Assembly (NCBI RefSeq): GCF_030160635.1
Contig: NZ_BSOS01000067.1
Location: 124,001 to 188,000, forward strand
Direction of reading: 5' to 3'
From: Acidocella aquatica
GTDB taxonomy: Bacteria > Pseudomonadota > Alphaproteobacteria > Acetobacterales > Acetobacteraceae
Length of the DNA: 64,000 nt
The notes under the pieces were generated by a model that had not been told where the DNA came from, did no database searches, and saw nothing but the letters and a program-made list of their open reading frames with translations. Of this stretch, positions 9,381 to 18,450 are shown in pieces. The stretch's first letter is position 1. Each line of letters begins with the position of its first letter. Both the position numbers and the translations under genes were made by a program.

Positions 9381-9406
9381 GATGGGTAAGCGCAGCGCTA
9401 CCCATC
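9377..9406. repeat. GTAGGATGGGT palindromic repeat, copy 1
   Basis: Short palindromic unit in which GGATGGGT and ACCCATC pair around AAGCGCAGCGCT. Further copies are at 29274-29303, 29925-29954 and 30122-30205. This copy contains the stop codon of the acetyltransferase (TAG at 9378-9380). Confidence 0.85.
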
Positions 9407-9417
9407 CCCCCGCCGCC

Positions 9418-9648
9418 CTACCGGTTGAGCCCATCCCCCACCACATGCGCCGTATGCACAATGGCATCACCCGTGGCATTGGCGCCATCGCTAAAGCCCG
9501 CGCCAATGTCCTTAAAGCCGCTGCCAATATTGCCTTGGCCCAGATTATTGCCGGCCGCGTTAAAATCGCCTTGCGCACGGGCGCCATTGGCATTGCACGC
9601 GGTCAGGGCTAACGGCAGCGCCAACACGCACAGGGAGAGCAATCTCAT
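9418..9648 (-). CDS. small lipoprotein
   Basis: 76 residues. A signal peptide ends in the lipobox LTAC (Cys18), so the product should be lipid-anchored. The mature part is Gly/Asn/Ala-rich with repeated GNNLGQGNIGSGFKDIGAGF units and has an entericidin-like flavour, although it is longer than entericidins. AAAGGAA lies eight bases before the ATG. It stands alone between the acetyltransferase and the MFS gene. Function not known. Confidence 0.7.
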   Translation of the reverse strand: MRLLSLCVLALPLALTACNANGARAQGDFNAAGNNLGQGNIGSGFKDIGAGFSDGANATGDAIVHTAHVVGDGLNR

Positions 9649-9747
9649 CTAATCGGTTCCTTTCGCCCCTCATCTCGTCCATCCGGGGATAAATTTCAAT
9701 ATTCTGTTGTTATTTCAAATCCGCCCGCAAATGCTCCACGTGGAGCC

Positions 9748-10893
9748 CTACCCCGCCACCGCCTCAGCGGCAAAAAACGTCGCCCCCAGCAACACCGCGT
9801 CCAGCCCCAGCGCAAAGCCCAGCCCCAGCCCGTTCGCCACCCCGCCGATCACCACCGGCCCCACCAAAAACCCCGCATACCCCAGCCCCACCACGGCAGG
9901 CACTGAATGGTTCGCCGCCATCCCCGGCACCCGCGCCGCCGCACTCAGCACCAGCGGCGCGATATTCCCGGTCCCCAGCCCCACCAGGCCAAACCCCAAA
10001 ATCCCCACCCAGCCAAAGGGCACAAAAATCACCAGCCCAAACCCGGCCACCGCCACCGCGCAGCCCATGCGCATCACCGCCGCCTGCCCCAGCCACATCG
10101 CCACCCGGTCCCCCAGCAGCCGCGCCCCCGCCGTCGCCACCGCAAAGGCGGCATAGCCCAGCGTCGCGCTGGCCAGCGGCATCGCGCGCGAGAACCGCAA
10201 AAACACCGTGCTCCAATCCGTCGCCGCCCCCTCGGTCATAAAGCACGCGAAGCAGCAAAGCCCCAGCACAATCGTCGCCCGGTTCGGCAGCGCCATCCGC
10301 GGCCCCACCGCGCGCGCATCCGCCTCATGCGCAACCAGAAACCCGCTCTGCGTCAAAATCAGCAATATCGCCGAAGCGTTCATCAGCGCGCACCCGGCAT
10401 AAGAGACCCCCAGCCGCAGCAACAAAAAACTCGCCACCGCCACCGCCAGGCTGCCCAGGCTATAACAAGCATGAAAGCCCGACATCTGCAGCCGCCCGCT
10501 CATGCGCTCCACCACCGCGCCCTGCGCGTTGATCGCGATATCCAGCGCGCCAAACAGCGTGCCATACACAAACAGCAACGCGGTAAACACCACGGACGAG
10601 TGCGCGCTCACCAAAAACGGCAACAACACCCCAACCCCGGTTGAAACCGCGATAAGCACAGCCCGGCTGCCCCAGCGGCCAATCGCCATCCCGGCAAAGG
10701 GCATCCCCACCAGCCCGCCAATGCCCCCCGCGAACAGCACCAGCCCCAGCGTCCCGTCGCTCAGGTCAAATTTTATCTTGGAATACGGGACCGTAATCGC
10801 CCAGACGGAAATCCCGATCCCCGCCATGAAAAACATCAGCCACATGGTGCGCAGCCGCGCCCCCACGCTCACCCCACCCATGGCGCCATTCAA
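9748..10893 (-). CDS. MFS permease, YbjJ-like
   Basis: 381 residues with about 12 hydrophobic helices. The loop after helix 2 has GMAIGRWGSR, the MFS motif A pattern, and the sequence resembles the YbjJ/fucose-permease branch, which often moves sugars or small metabolites. The ATG overlaps the TGA of the upstream GlsB-type gene (ATGA). The substrate cannot be inferred. It is the last gene of a minus-strand run that begins with the ferritin-like gene at 13060. Confidence 0.85.
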   Translation of the reverse strand: MNGAMGGVSVGARLRTMWLMFFMAGIGISVWAITVPYSKIKFDLSDGTLGLVLFAGGIGGLVGMPFAGMAIGRWGSRAVLIAVSTGVGVLLPFLVSAHSSVVFTALLFVYGTLFGALDIAINAQGAVVERMSGRLQMSGFHACYSLGSLAVAVASFLLLRLGVSYAGCALMNASAILLILTQSGFLVAHEADARAVGPRMALPNRATIVLGLCCFACFMTEGAATDWSTVFLRFSRAMPLASATLGYAAFAVATAGARLLGDRVAMWLGQAAVMRMGCAVAVAGFGLVIFVPFGWVGILGFGLVGLGTGNIAPLVLSAAARVPGMAANHSVPAVVGLGYAGFLVGPVVIGGVANGLGLGFALGLDAVLLGATFFAAEAVAG

Positions 10894-11147
10894 AGCCGGC
10901 GGTTGCCCATCACCGCATGATAAGCCACCAGCACCACCACCGCGCCCACCACGGATACAAACAGGCTATAAAAATTAACCCCGCTCACAGGCGCCGCGCC
11001 CAACACCATAAAAATCTTGCCGCCCACCAGCGCGCCCACAATGCCGAGCACCATATCCAGCAGCGGCCCCTTGCCACCGTTATCGACGATATGGCTGCCG
11101 ATCCACCCGGCCAGCAACCCCAACACAATCCACCCGAGAACCGACAT
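10890..11147 (-). CDS. GlsB/YeaQ/YmgE-family membrane protein
   Basis: 85-residue inner-membrane protein with three hydrophobic helices rich in Gly (IVLGLLAGWIGSHIV; MVLGIVGALVGGKI; YSLFVSVVGAVVVLVAYHAV), the signature of the transglycosylase-associated/GlsB family linked to stress response. The central loop DNGGKGPLLD is family-typical. It overlaps the MFS gene by four bases and follows the HpnL homologue by 18 bases. Confidence 0.85.
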   Translation of the reverse strand: MSVLGWIVLGLLAGWIGSHIVDNGGKGPLLDMVLGIVGALVGGKIFMVLGAAPVSGVNFYSLFVSVVGAVVVLVAYHAVMGNRRL

Positions 11148-11165
11148 CAGCCACCCTCCAAAAAT

Positions 11166-12152
11166 TCAGATCGCGGCTTTCTTCAACCGCTTCACCTCAA
11201 TCGCCTGCCATACCACAAGCACCGGCACAGCGATCACAAAATCACGCGCCCGGCGCATCAGCGAGAGCGAAAGCGCCACATCCGGCGGCACGCCAAAAAT
11301 CCCGCCCAGCAGAGTATAAGCCGCCTCCTGTATCCCCACCCGCCCCGGCACAAAAAACGCCAGCGCCATAATCGCATGCAGCATCGCCTCGATACATATG
11401 GCATCAACAAAGCTCAGCGGCACCCCCATCGCATGAAACCCAACGAAGGACGCGCTCGCCGTGCCGAACCAGCAAACCAGATGAAACAGCGCGCCATAGG
11501 CCAGCCGGTCGCGCTCGCCATACATAATGCTCAGCGAGGTCTGCAGCCGGTCGATGCTCAGCGCCGCCCCCTCGCCCGTCTGCCCCGCGATCCGTGAGGC
11601 CAGCGCCCGGAAAACCTTCGCCCCGCTGCCCTGCTGCGCCAGGATCAACCCGACCCCCATCACCACCGCAACGCACAGCCCCACCGCCACCGGCACCAGC
11701 AAATTGCTGGAAGGCGCCTTGCGCGCCAATATCGAAAGCCCGATGCCGATAAACACCAGCTGCGCCAAAAACTCCGTGGTGATATCAGCCAGGGTGGAGG
11801 CCGTGGCATCGGCGATCCGCACCCCATGCAGCGCCATCACCCGCGCGCCCAGCACATACCCCCCCACCTGGCTGAACGGCAAAAACTCGCCCGTGGCGTC
11901 GCGCACCATCCGCCCCCACACGCACAGCCAGAAGCTGCCCCGCATCCGGCTGCGCAACACCATGCGCCAGCACAGCCCCAGCCCCAGCAAAATCCCCAGC
12001 TGCACCAAAATATACAGGCCAAAGCCCGAGGGCTTCACCGAGGCCAGCACCCGCAGCACATCCGCCGCGCCATAATAAATCACCAGCCCCGTAACCACCG
12101 CGGCACCAGCCAGCGCAAAGGCCGCCGGCATCAGACGCAAATGTTTTTTCAA
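11166..12152 (-). CDS. hpnL: HpnL-like polytopic membrane protein (lysylphosphatidylglycerol-synthase TM family)
   Basis: 328 residues with about eight membrane helices and the family hallmark segments GEFLPFSQVGGYVLGAR (about 87-103) and FFVPGRVGIQEAAYTLLGG. HpnL proteins are encoded in hopanoid clusters and may take part in hopanoid or lipid transport; no reaction is established. Translation apparently starts at TTG 12152, overlapping the TGA of the upstream gene (TTGA); ATG at residue 8 is the alternative. The position next to hpnA-E supports the hopanoid link. Confidence 0.82.
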   Translation of the reverse strand: MKKHLRLMPAAFALAGAAVVTGLVIYYGAADVLRVLASVKPSGFGLYILVQLGILLGLGLCWRMVLRSRMRGSFWLCVWGRMVRDATGEFLPFSQVGGYVLGARVMALHGVRIADATASTLADITTEFLAQLVFIGIGLSILARKAPSSNLLVPVAVGLCVAVVMGVGLILAQQGSGAKVFRALASRIAGQTGEGAALSIDRLQTSLSIMYGERDRLAYGALFHLVCWFGTASASFVGFHAMGVPLSFVDAICIEAMLHAIMALAFFVPGRVGIQEAAYTLLGGIFGVPPDVALSLSLMRRARDFVIAVPVLVVWQAIEVKRLKKAAI

Positions 12153-13060
12153 GCCGCGACGGGCCGCTTCTTGGGGCGGATAAACAGCCGCGCCAGCCGC
12201 GCCAGCTTCGGCATGGTGGTCGGGCGGACCAGCCGCGCATCATAACCCGCCATGCGCCGCTTATCCTCCAGCAAACAAATATCGATCAACACCGCCGGGT
12301 CCATTTCATCGCTCAACGACTTCGACCCGTTGATGGTGAAATTCGCATCACCACCCTCCAGCCCATCCACATCGCGCGCGATCCCGATACGCTCCCAGAT
12401 GAGAAAAGCCCATACCGCCGCCGTTTTCACCGCGAAATATGGCCGCCGCCACAGCGGCATGGCCGCCTTGTGCCACGCGATCCAGTTGGTGAAAAACAGA
12501 ATATGCCGCCCCTCCTCCTGCACCACGGGCTCAAAGGTCTCCACCAGCGCGGGCGGAAAATAACCCGAGCGCCGCGCCATCTCGAACAACCCATAGGCGA
12601 AAAAACTGTCGATACATTCCGAATAGCCGGTTACCATGAACCCCCATTCCGCATCCACGGGCAGCACATAGTCCTCATCGGGCTTCATCGGAATGTCATA
12701 GGCCGCCACCAGCCGCGAGAGCACATCGCGGTGGCGCCGCTCCTCGCCCGCCATATGCAGCAGCGCCGCCCGCAACGCCGGGTTCTTCACCGTCTGCGCA
12801 AACGCCTCGATCCGCATCGAAGCTTTAATCTCCGTCTGCACCGCGATATCCCAGATCGGCAGCGAGGTGATGCGCGCCTTGGTCTCCTCATCCAGCACAG
12901 GCCAGTCCAGCACCGCCGGCTTATAGGGGTTATAGGTCTCCTCCAGCAGCCGCGTCAGCATCTCATAATGCGCCCCGCTCCCCGGCTTAATCCGCCCCGG
13001 TTGCGCAAAATCCCAATGCCGCGCCTTGAAATCAGCGGCCGCGATATTCGCATCGTCCAT
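12149..13060 (-). CDS. ferritin-like di-iron protein beside the hopanoid genes
   Basis: 303-residue four-helix-bundle protein. Putative iron ligands appear in the expected order: Glu77 (QTEIKAS), Glu107 and His110 (EERRH), Glu148 (YSECIDS), Glu183 and His186 (EEGRH), that is, two ExxH motifs each preceded by a single Glu helix. This is the pattern of carboxylate-bridged di-iron oxygenases and rubrerythrin-like proteins. ATG 13060 is preceded by AAAGGAG; the frame is open 11 codons further. It is the first gene of the operon with hpnL and is divergent from hpnA, so a role in hopanoid or membrane-lipid oxidation is plausible but is inference. Confidence 0.78.
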   Translation of the reverse strand: MDDANIAAADFKARHWDFAQPGRIKPGSGAHYEMLTRLLEETYNPYKPAVLDWPVLDEETKARITSLPIWDIAVQTEIKASMRIEAFAQTVKNPALRAALLHMAGEERRHRDVLSRLVAAYDIPMKPDEDYVLPVDAEWGFMVTGYSECIDSFFAYGLFEMARRSGYFPPALVETFEPVVQEEGRHILFFTNWIAWHKAAMPLWRRPYFAVKTAAVWAFLIWERIGIARDVDGLEGGDANFTINGSKSLSDEMDPAVLIDICLLEDKRRMAGYDARLVRPTTMPKLARLARLFIRPKKRPVAA

Positions 13061-13213
13061 GACAGCTCCTTTGCCTGCTCGGGGTTTCATCAAAAACTGC
13101 CGTGGCTTCTACAACAGTGGCGCTGTAATTTATATATGGCGCCCCCAATGGGGCTGGCGGGGCGGCCGCGCGCCAAATAAAGAGGCTCGGAGAATGCATT
13201 CCGGAGTAAAGAC
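13061..13213. promoter_or_regulatory. divergent promoter region between ferritin-like/hpnL operon and hpnA
   Basis: 153-base gap holding the 5' ends of two divergent operons. It contains the AT-rich block TGTAATTTATATAT (13124-13137), the best -10-like sequence in the gap. GGAG at 13203-13206 is the ribosome binding site for the GTG start of hpnA. No clear operator was seen. Confidence 0.4.
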
Positions 13214-14212
13214 GTGAGCCAGGACGACGTAACGCTTGTAACGGGGGCCACCGGGTTCGTCGGCGCCGCCGTGGCCCGCGCGCTGCACCGCGCCGGCCAC
13301 AGGCTCCGCCTCACCACCCGCCCCGGCAGCGACCAACGCAACCTCTCCGGCCTGCCCGCCGAAATCGTCCCGCTGGACCTGGCAGACCCCGCCACCTTCG
13401 CCCCCGCGCTGCAAGGCTGCCGCCACCTCTTCCACGTCGCGGCCGACTACCGCCTCTGGGTGCCCGATGAAGCCGCCATGCGCCGCGTGAATATCGACGG
13501 CTCAGCCGCCCTTTTTCGCGCCGCCGCCGCCGCCGGGGTGGAGCGCAGCGTCTACACCAGCTCCGTCGCCGCCCTGGGCCTTAACCCCAGCGGCGCCCCA
13601 GCCGATGAGACCACCCCCATCAGGCCCGAACACCACCTCGGCGCCTATAAAAAGTCGAAATACGACGCCGAGCAGGCGGTCCGCGCCCTGGCCGCCGCCG
13701 GGCAAAACATCGTCATCGTCAACCCCTCCACCCCCATCGGCCCCGGCGACATCAAACCCACCCCCACCGGCCAGATGGTGCGCGACGCCGCCAACGGCCG
13801 CATGCCCGCCTATGTCGATACCGGGCTGAACATCGTGCATGTCGATGACGTGGCGCAGGGCCATCTGCTGGCGCTGGAAAAGGGCCGCAGCGGCGAGTCC
13901 TATATCCTCGGCGGCGAAAACCTGATGCTGCGCGAGCTGCTCGCCCTCATCGCCACCCAAACCGGCCGCAAACCCCCCACACTGCGCCTGCCCATCGCCC
14001 CGCTCATGCCCATCGCCTGGGTGATGGAGCAAATCGCCAACATCACCGGCAAAACCCCGCTCATGACCCCTGAGATCCTCGCCATGGCGCGCAAAAAGAT
14101 GTTCTTCACCTCCGCCAGGGCGCAGGCCACGCTCGGCTACCAGCCCCGCCCCGCCGCCGCCGCCGTGGCCGATGCGCTCACCTGGCTGCGCGCCGAGGGC
14201 CTGCTGGCATGA
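13214..14212 (+). CDS. hpnA: hopanoid-associated sugar epimerase HpnA
   Basis: 332-residue extended short-chain dehydrogenase. It has GATGFVG (11-17) for NAD(P), the catalytic YxxxK as Tyr145-Lys149 (YKKSK) and the HpnA-type NPSTPIGPGDIKPTPTG segment. HpnA is tied to side-chain modification of C35 hopanoids. It starts at GTG with GGAG seven bases before. First gene of the tightly packed hpnABCDE operon; the stop overlaps hpnB by four bases. Confidence 0.92.
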   Translation: MSQDDVTLVTGATGFVGAAVARALHRAGHRLRLTTRPGSDQRNLSGLPAEIVPLDLADPATFAPALQGCRHLFHVAADYRLWVPDEAAMRRVNIDGSAALFRAAAAAGVERSVYTSSVAALGLNPSGAPADETTPIRPEHHLGAYKKSKYDAEQAVRALAAAGQNIVIVNPSTPIGPGDIKPTPTGQMVRDAANGRMPAYVDTGLNIVHVDDVAQGHLLALEKGRSGESYILGGENLMLRELLALIATQTGRKPPTLRLPIAPLMPIAWVMEQIANITGKTPLMTPEILAMARKKMFFTSARAQATLGYQPRPAAAAVADALTWLRAEGLLA

Positions 14213-15309
14213 TCGCGACCCTCGCCCTGCTCATCTGGCTCTACCTGTTTTTCCTGCACGGAAAATTCTGGGCCTCCGCGCCCGAACTCCCCCCCGCCAC
14301 GCCGCCCGCGCTTCCTGATGCCGACATCATCATCCCCGCGCGCGACGAGGCGCAAACCATCGCCCCGGTCATCGCCTCGCTGCTGGCGCAGGATTACGCG
14401 GGCAAATTCCGCGTCATCCTGGTCGATGACAACTCCACCGACGGCACCGCCGCCCTGGCCGGCGTACACCCCAGGCTCACCATCATCACCGGCAAACCCA
14501 AGGCCCCCGGCTGGTCCGGCAAGCTCTGGGCGCTGCAACAGGGTGTCGAGGCCAGCACCGCGCCCATCCTGCTGTTCGCCGACGCCGACATCACCCACGA
14601 CCCCCGCCACCTCGCCTCGCTGGTCACCCGCCTGCTCACCCCGCGCGCCGACATGGTCTCCGAAATGGTGCGGCTCAACTGCACCTCGCTGCCCGAGCGT
14701 TTCCTAATTCCTGCTTTCGTGTATTTCTTCCAGATGCTCTATCCCTTCGCCCTGGTGAACGACCCCCTGAAATCCACCGCCGCCGCCGCCGGCGGCACGG
14801 TGCTGATCCGCCGTGAAGCCCTGGCGCGCATCGGCGGGCTGGAAAAAATCAAATCCACCCTCATCGACGATGTCTCCCTGGCGCGGGAAGTGAAAAAATC
14901 CGGCCCCATCTTCCTCGGCCACTCCGGCCTCGCCACCTCCATCCGCCCCTATCCGCAAATTTCCGATATCTGGAACATGATCACCCGCACCGCCTTCACC
15001 CAGCTCAACCATTCAGCGCTCATCCTGGCCGGCACGCTCATTGGCCTCACCCTGGTCTGGCTGGTGGCGCCCTATGAGGTCATCCACGGCCACGGCTGGC
15101 GCTTCCTGGCCGGTCTCGCCGCCTCGGCGCTGGCCGTGGCCAGCTATTTCCCCACGCTGAAGCGCTACAACCAGCCAAAACTCATGGCGCTGGCGCTGCC
15201 CTTCATCGCGCTGTTCTACATGGCCGCCACCATCGCCTCGGCGGTGAACCACTGGCGCGGCACCGGCGCCCAATGGAAAAGCCGCGCCTACGGGGGGCCT
15301 GGCGCATGA
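14209..15309 (+). CDS. hpnB: hopanoid biosynthesis glycosyltransferase HpnB
   Basis: 366-residue family 2 glycosyltransferase. An N-terminal membrane anchor (LALLIWLYLFFLH) is followed by the GT-A fold (DADIIIPARDEAQTI; VDDNSTDGT; FADADITHD as the metal-binding DxD region) and a C-terminal pair of membrane helices. HpnB proteins are thought to glycosylate hopanoid precursors or lipids at the membrane; the donor sugar is not established. Overlaps of four bases with hpnA and hpnC indicate coupled translation. Confidence 0.9.
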   Translation: MIATLALLIWLYLFFLHGKFWASAPELPPATPPALPDADIIIPARDEAQTIAPVIASLLAQDYAGKFRVILVDDNSTDGTAALAGVHPRLTIITGKPKAPGWSGKLWALQQGVEASTAPILLFADADITHDPRHLASLVTRLLTPRADMVSEMVRLNCTSLPERFLIPAFVYFFQMLYPFALVNDPLKSTAAAAGGTVLIRREALARIGGLEKIKSTLIDDVSLAREVKKSGPIFLGHSGLATSIRPYPQISDIWNMITRTAFTQLNHSALILAGTLIGLTLVWLVAPYEVIHGHGWRFLAGLAASALAVASYFPTLKRYNQPKLMALALPFIALFYMAATIASAVNHWRGTGAQWKSRAYGGPGA

Positions 15310-16175
15310 GCGCGAACGACAACGCCCAGGCCACTGCCGCCGTGCCTGAAACCAGCGTCGAAGCATGGTCCGGCAAGGACAAGGCGGACGAAAACTTCCC
15401 CGTCGGCTCGCTGCTCATCCGCCGGGAGCTGCGCGAGCACGTCCACGCCTATTACGCCTTCGCCCGCAATGCCGATGACATCGCCGATTCCGCCACGCTC
15501 TCGCCCGCCGATAAAATCGCCCGGCTGAACATCATGGAAGAGGTTCTAACCGGCGCCAGCGCCGAGGGCGCCCCCAGCGCCGCCCGGCTGCGCGCCTCGC
15601 TGGCGCAATCGGGCGTCACCTCCATCCACGCGCGCGAGCTGCTGGTCGCCTTCCGCCAGGACGCGGTGCAAAACCGCTACGCCGACTGGGCCGCCCTGAT
15701 GGATTATTGCCGCTACTCCGCCGCCCCGGTCGGCCGCTACGTGCTCGACCTCCACGGCGAGGACAAAGCCACCTGGCCCGCCTCCGATGCACTCTGCGCC
15801 TCGCTCCAGGTGCTCAACCACCTGCAGGATTGCGCCGGAGACCTGCGCAGCCTCGACCGCTGCTACATCCCGCAGGACATGCTGGCAAAAGCCGGCTGCA
15901 AAACCGACGATCTGGCCCGCGGCGAGACCACACCGGCCCTGCGCGCCGTGTTCGACCAGATGCTCAACCTCACCGAGGCGCTGAACGAAGCCGCCGCCGC
16001 GCTGCCCGGCCTGGTGCGCGCGCGCCGCCTGCGGGTGGAAACCGCCATCATCACCCGCCTCGCCCGGCGCCTCACCGCGCGGCTGCGCCATGGCGACCCG
16101 CTGGCCAGCCGGGTGAAGCTCAGCAAGGTTGATTTCATCACCGCCGCCACCCTCTCGCTGGGCCGTTTCGCATGA
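15306..16175 (+). CDS. hpnC: hydroxysqualene synthase HpnC
   Basis: 289-residue squalene/phytoene-synthase-fold enzyme. In the three-enzyme route to squalene it converts presqualene diphosphate to hydroxysqualene. The two acidic motifs are seen as NADDIAD (about 56-62) and HLQDCAGDLRSLDR (about 172-185). The frame is open 11 codons upstream, but the ATG at 15306 forms an ATGA overlap with hpnB and is the likely start. It overlaps hpnD by four bases. Confidence 0.92.
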   Translation: MSANDNAQATAAVPETSVEAWSGKDKADENFPVGSLLIRRELREHVHAYYAFARNADDIADSATLSPADKIARLNIMEEVLTGASAEGAPSAARLRASLAQSGVTSIHARELLVAFRQDAVQNRYADWAALMDYCRYSAAPVGRYVLDLHGEDKATWPASDALCASLQVLNHLQDCAGDLRSLDRCYIPQDMLAKAGCKTDDLARGETTPALRAVFDQMLNLTEALNEAAAALPGLVRARRLRVETAIITRLARRLTARLRHGDPLASRVKLSKVDFITAATLSLGRFA

Positions 16176-17017
16176 GCAAACCCGCCGCCGACACCGCCTA
16201 TGTCACCGCGCTGGTGAAAGCCTCCGGCACCTCCTTCTACCACGGCATGAAAATCCTCCCGCCCCCCCGGCGCGATGCGATGTACGCCATCTATGCCTTC
16301 TGCCGCGTGGTCGACGATATCGCCGACGATGACGATGTTCCCTTCGCGCAGAAACGCGCCGCGCTGGATGCCTGGCGCGAACGCATCGCCGCCCTCTACA
16401 ACGGCGAGACCGACGGCCCGATCACCCGCGCCCTGCTCGATGCCGTACGGAAATTTGATTTGCAGCCCTCGGATTTCCGCGACATCGTCGATGGGATGGA
16501 GATGGATGCAGGAGATCCCATCGTGGCGCCAACACTTTCAGCTCTGGACCTGTATTGTGACCGCGTGGCCTCCGCCGTGGGGCGGCTTTCCGTGCATGTC
16601 TTCGGCGACTCCTCGCCCGCCGCGCGTGATGTCGCCCACGCCCTCGGGCGCGGCCTCCAGCTCACCAACATCCTGCGCGATGTCGGCGAGGACGCAGCCC
16701 GCGGCCGTTTATATCTTCCCAGGGAATTCCTTGAGGAAGCTGGAATCACCCCAGAGCCGCAAGCCGCCCTCGCCTCGCCCGCCCTGCCCGTGGTCTGCGC
16801 CCGGCTCGCCACCATGGCGGAACAAAAATTCACCGAGGCGGAGGCCGCCATGGCGCGCTGCAACCCGCGGGCCATGCGCCCGGCGCGGCTGATGCAAGCC
16901 AGCTACCGCCCGCTGCTCGCCATCCTGCGGCGCCAGAACTTCAATTATTCCGTTCCGCGCGTAAAACTTCCCGCCTGGCGCAAGCTCGTGCTCGCCGCGC
17001 GCCTGCTCGCCGCGTGA
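16172..17017 (+). CDS. hpnD: presqualene diphosphate synthase HpnD
   Basis: 281-residue squalene/phytoene-synthase family protein that joins two farnesyl diphosphates to presqualene diphosphate. Acidic motifs VVDDIADDDD (about 47-56) and LRDVGEDAARGRLYLP (about 168-183) bind Mg-diphosphate. The ATG overlaps the hpnC stop and the end is eight bases before hpnE. Confidence 0.93.
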   Translation: MSKPAADTAYVTALVKASGTSFYHGMKILPPPRRDAMYAIYAFCRVVDDIADDDDVPFAQKRAALDAWRERIAALYNGETDGPITRALLDAVRKFDLQPSDFRDIVDGMEMDAGDPIVAPTLSALDLYCDRVASAVGRLSVHVFGDSSPAARDVAHALGRGLQLTNILRDVGEDAARGRLYLPREFLEEAGITPEPQAALASPALPVVCARLATMAEQKFTEAEAAMARCNPRAMRPARLMQASYRPLLAILRRQNFNYSVPRVKLPAWRKLVLAARLLAA

Positions 17018-17024
17018 GGGCGCC

Positions 17025-18215
17025 ATGAGCGTGCATGTCATCGGCGCCGGGGTCGCCGGCCTCGCCGCCGCCTGCCAGCTCACCGAAGCGGGGCACCACG
17101 TCATCCTGTTCGAAGCCGCGAAAACCGCCGGCGGGCGCGCGCGCTCGCATTATGACAATGTGCTGGGCTGCCGCATCGACAATGGCAACCACCTGCTGCT
17201 GTCAGGCAACATCTCAACACTCTCCTATCTGCACCGGATCGGCGCCAAACGTTCCCTCACCGGCCCGGCCGGGCCGGTATTCCCGTTTCATGACCTGCGC
17301 ACCGGAGAGGACTGGACGCTGCGGCTCAACCAGGGGAGCTTTCCCTGGTGGTTATTTTCCCGCAGACACCGCGTGCCGGGCACAAGGCTGCACCATTATC
17401 TGGGGCTGCTGAAAATCCGCAAGGCAAAACCCGCCGATCTCGTCGCCCCGCTACTGGCCGGAACCGGGCCGCTCTATACCCAGCTGCTCGAGCTGCTGGC
17501 CGTCTCCGCGCTCAACACCAGCCCCCACGTGGCCGCCGCCGCCGCCCTGCGCAGCGTCTTCGAGGAAACCCTGGAGCTGGGCGGCTACGCGACCATCCCC
17601 CGCTATGCGCGCATCGGTCTTTCCGAAACCTTCGTCGACCCGGCGCTGGACTGGCTGCGCCAGCACGGCGCGGACATCCGCCTGGGCGAGCGGGTCACCG
17701 AAATCTCCCCCGGCCAGGCCACCGTGCTCGCGGTGCCCCCCTGGGCCGCGGCCGAACTGGTGCCCGGCCTCCTCGTCCCAAACGAGTTCGAGTCAATCTA
17801 CAATCTGCACTTCAAATACGCCCTGCCCCCCGGCGAGGCCGGCTTCTGGGGCTTCATCGGCGGCATGACAGAATGGGTATTCGCCCACAGCAACGTGCTC
17901 TCCGTCACCATCTCCGCCGCCAGCCGCTACGCGGACATGAGCCCGGAGGACATCGCCGCCAAAGTCTGGAGCGAAATCGCCAGCGCCTTCTCACTTTCGC
18001 CCGAAATCCCGATTTACCGCGCCATCTGGGAAAAACGCGCAACCATGCTGGCCACCCCGGCACAAATGGCCCGCCGCCCAAAAACCAGAACCGCCAACCC
18101 AAACCTCATGCTCGCCGGCGACTGGACCGACACCGGCCTGCCCGCCACCATCGAAGGCGCCATCCGCTCCGGCAACGCCGCCGCGCTGGCGCTCATGTCG
18201 AACTTTAACAGTTAA
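17025..18215 (+). CDS. hpnE: hydroxysqualene dehydroxylase HpnE
   Basis: 396-residue FAD-dependent amine-oxidase/phytoene-desaturase-type enzyme that reduces hydroxysqualene to squalene. It shows the N-terminal dinucleotide fold VIGAGVAGLAAA (about 5-16), GGRARSHYD after it, and the C-terminal FAD-contacting LAGDWTDTGLPATIEGA. Last gene of hpnABCDE; its product squalene is the substrate of the cyclase encoded at 51.4-53.3 kb. Confidence 0.92.
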   Translation: MSVHVIGAGVAGLAAACQLTEAGHHVILFEAAKTAGGRARSHYDNVLGCRIDNGNHLLLSGNISTLSYLHRIGAKRSLTGPAGPVFPFHDLRTGEDWTLRLNQGSFPWWLFSRRHRVPGTRLHHYLGLLKIRKAKPADLVAPLLAGTGPLYTQLLELLAVSALNTSPHVAAAAALRSVFEETLELGGYATIPRYARIGLSETFVDPALDWLRQHGADIRLGERVTEISPGQATVLAVPPWAAAELVPGLLVPNEFESIYNLHFKYALPPGEAGFWGFIGGMTEWVFAHSNVLSVTISAASRYADMSPEDIAAKVWSEIASAFSLSPEIPIYRAIWEKRATMLATPAQMARRPKTRTANPNLMLAGDWTDTGLPATIEGAIRSGNAAALALMSNFNS

Positions 18216-18276
18216 CGCAATGATTGCTACCTGAACCGCATCAGCGATTCAGGGCGCAATGCCACGCGCTCAAAGT

Positions 18277-18450
18277 TTACAGCTCGCTGGCGACGCTATT
18301 GAAGGTATTGGAAACATTGGTGCCCAGCGTCGTCACGGCGCCAATAATCACAACCGCGATCAACGCCGCGATCAACGCATATTCAATGGCGGTAACAGCC
18401 CGGTTATCAGACTTGAGCCGCAACGCCATCCGCAGAAATTCTGTAATCAT
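18277..18450 (-). CDS. Flp/Fap-type class III pilin
   Basis: 57-residue reading frame, read by hand. It starts MITEFLRMALRLKSDNRA, followed by VTAIEYALIAALIAVVII, the Flp pilin core with Glu at +5 and Tyr at +6, and ends SEL before TAA. An AGGGAAGGG ribosome binding site lies upstream of the ATG. Residue -1 to the expected prepilin-peptidase cut is Ala instead of the usual Gly. No tad/cpa secretion genes are in the window, so this is an orphan pilin gene between hpnE (convergent) and leuS (divergent). Flp pili serve adhesion and biofilm. Confidence 0.88.
   Translation of the reverse strand: MITEFLRMALRLKSDNRAVTAIEYALIAALIAVVIIGAVTTLGTNVSNTFNSVASEL

Noticed and set aside
9732-9747. Palindrome TGCTCCACGTGGAGCC as a second parS site
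   Set aside because: It shares the CACGTG core but differs from parS at more positions than the site at 37230, and it lies about 28 kb further from parB. Left as unproven.
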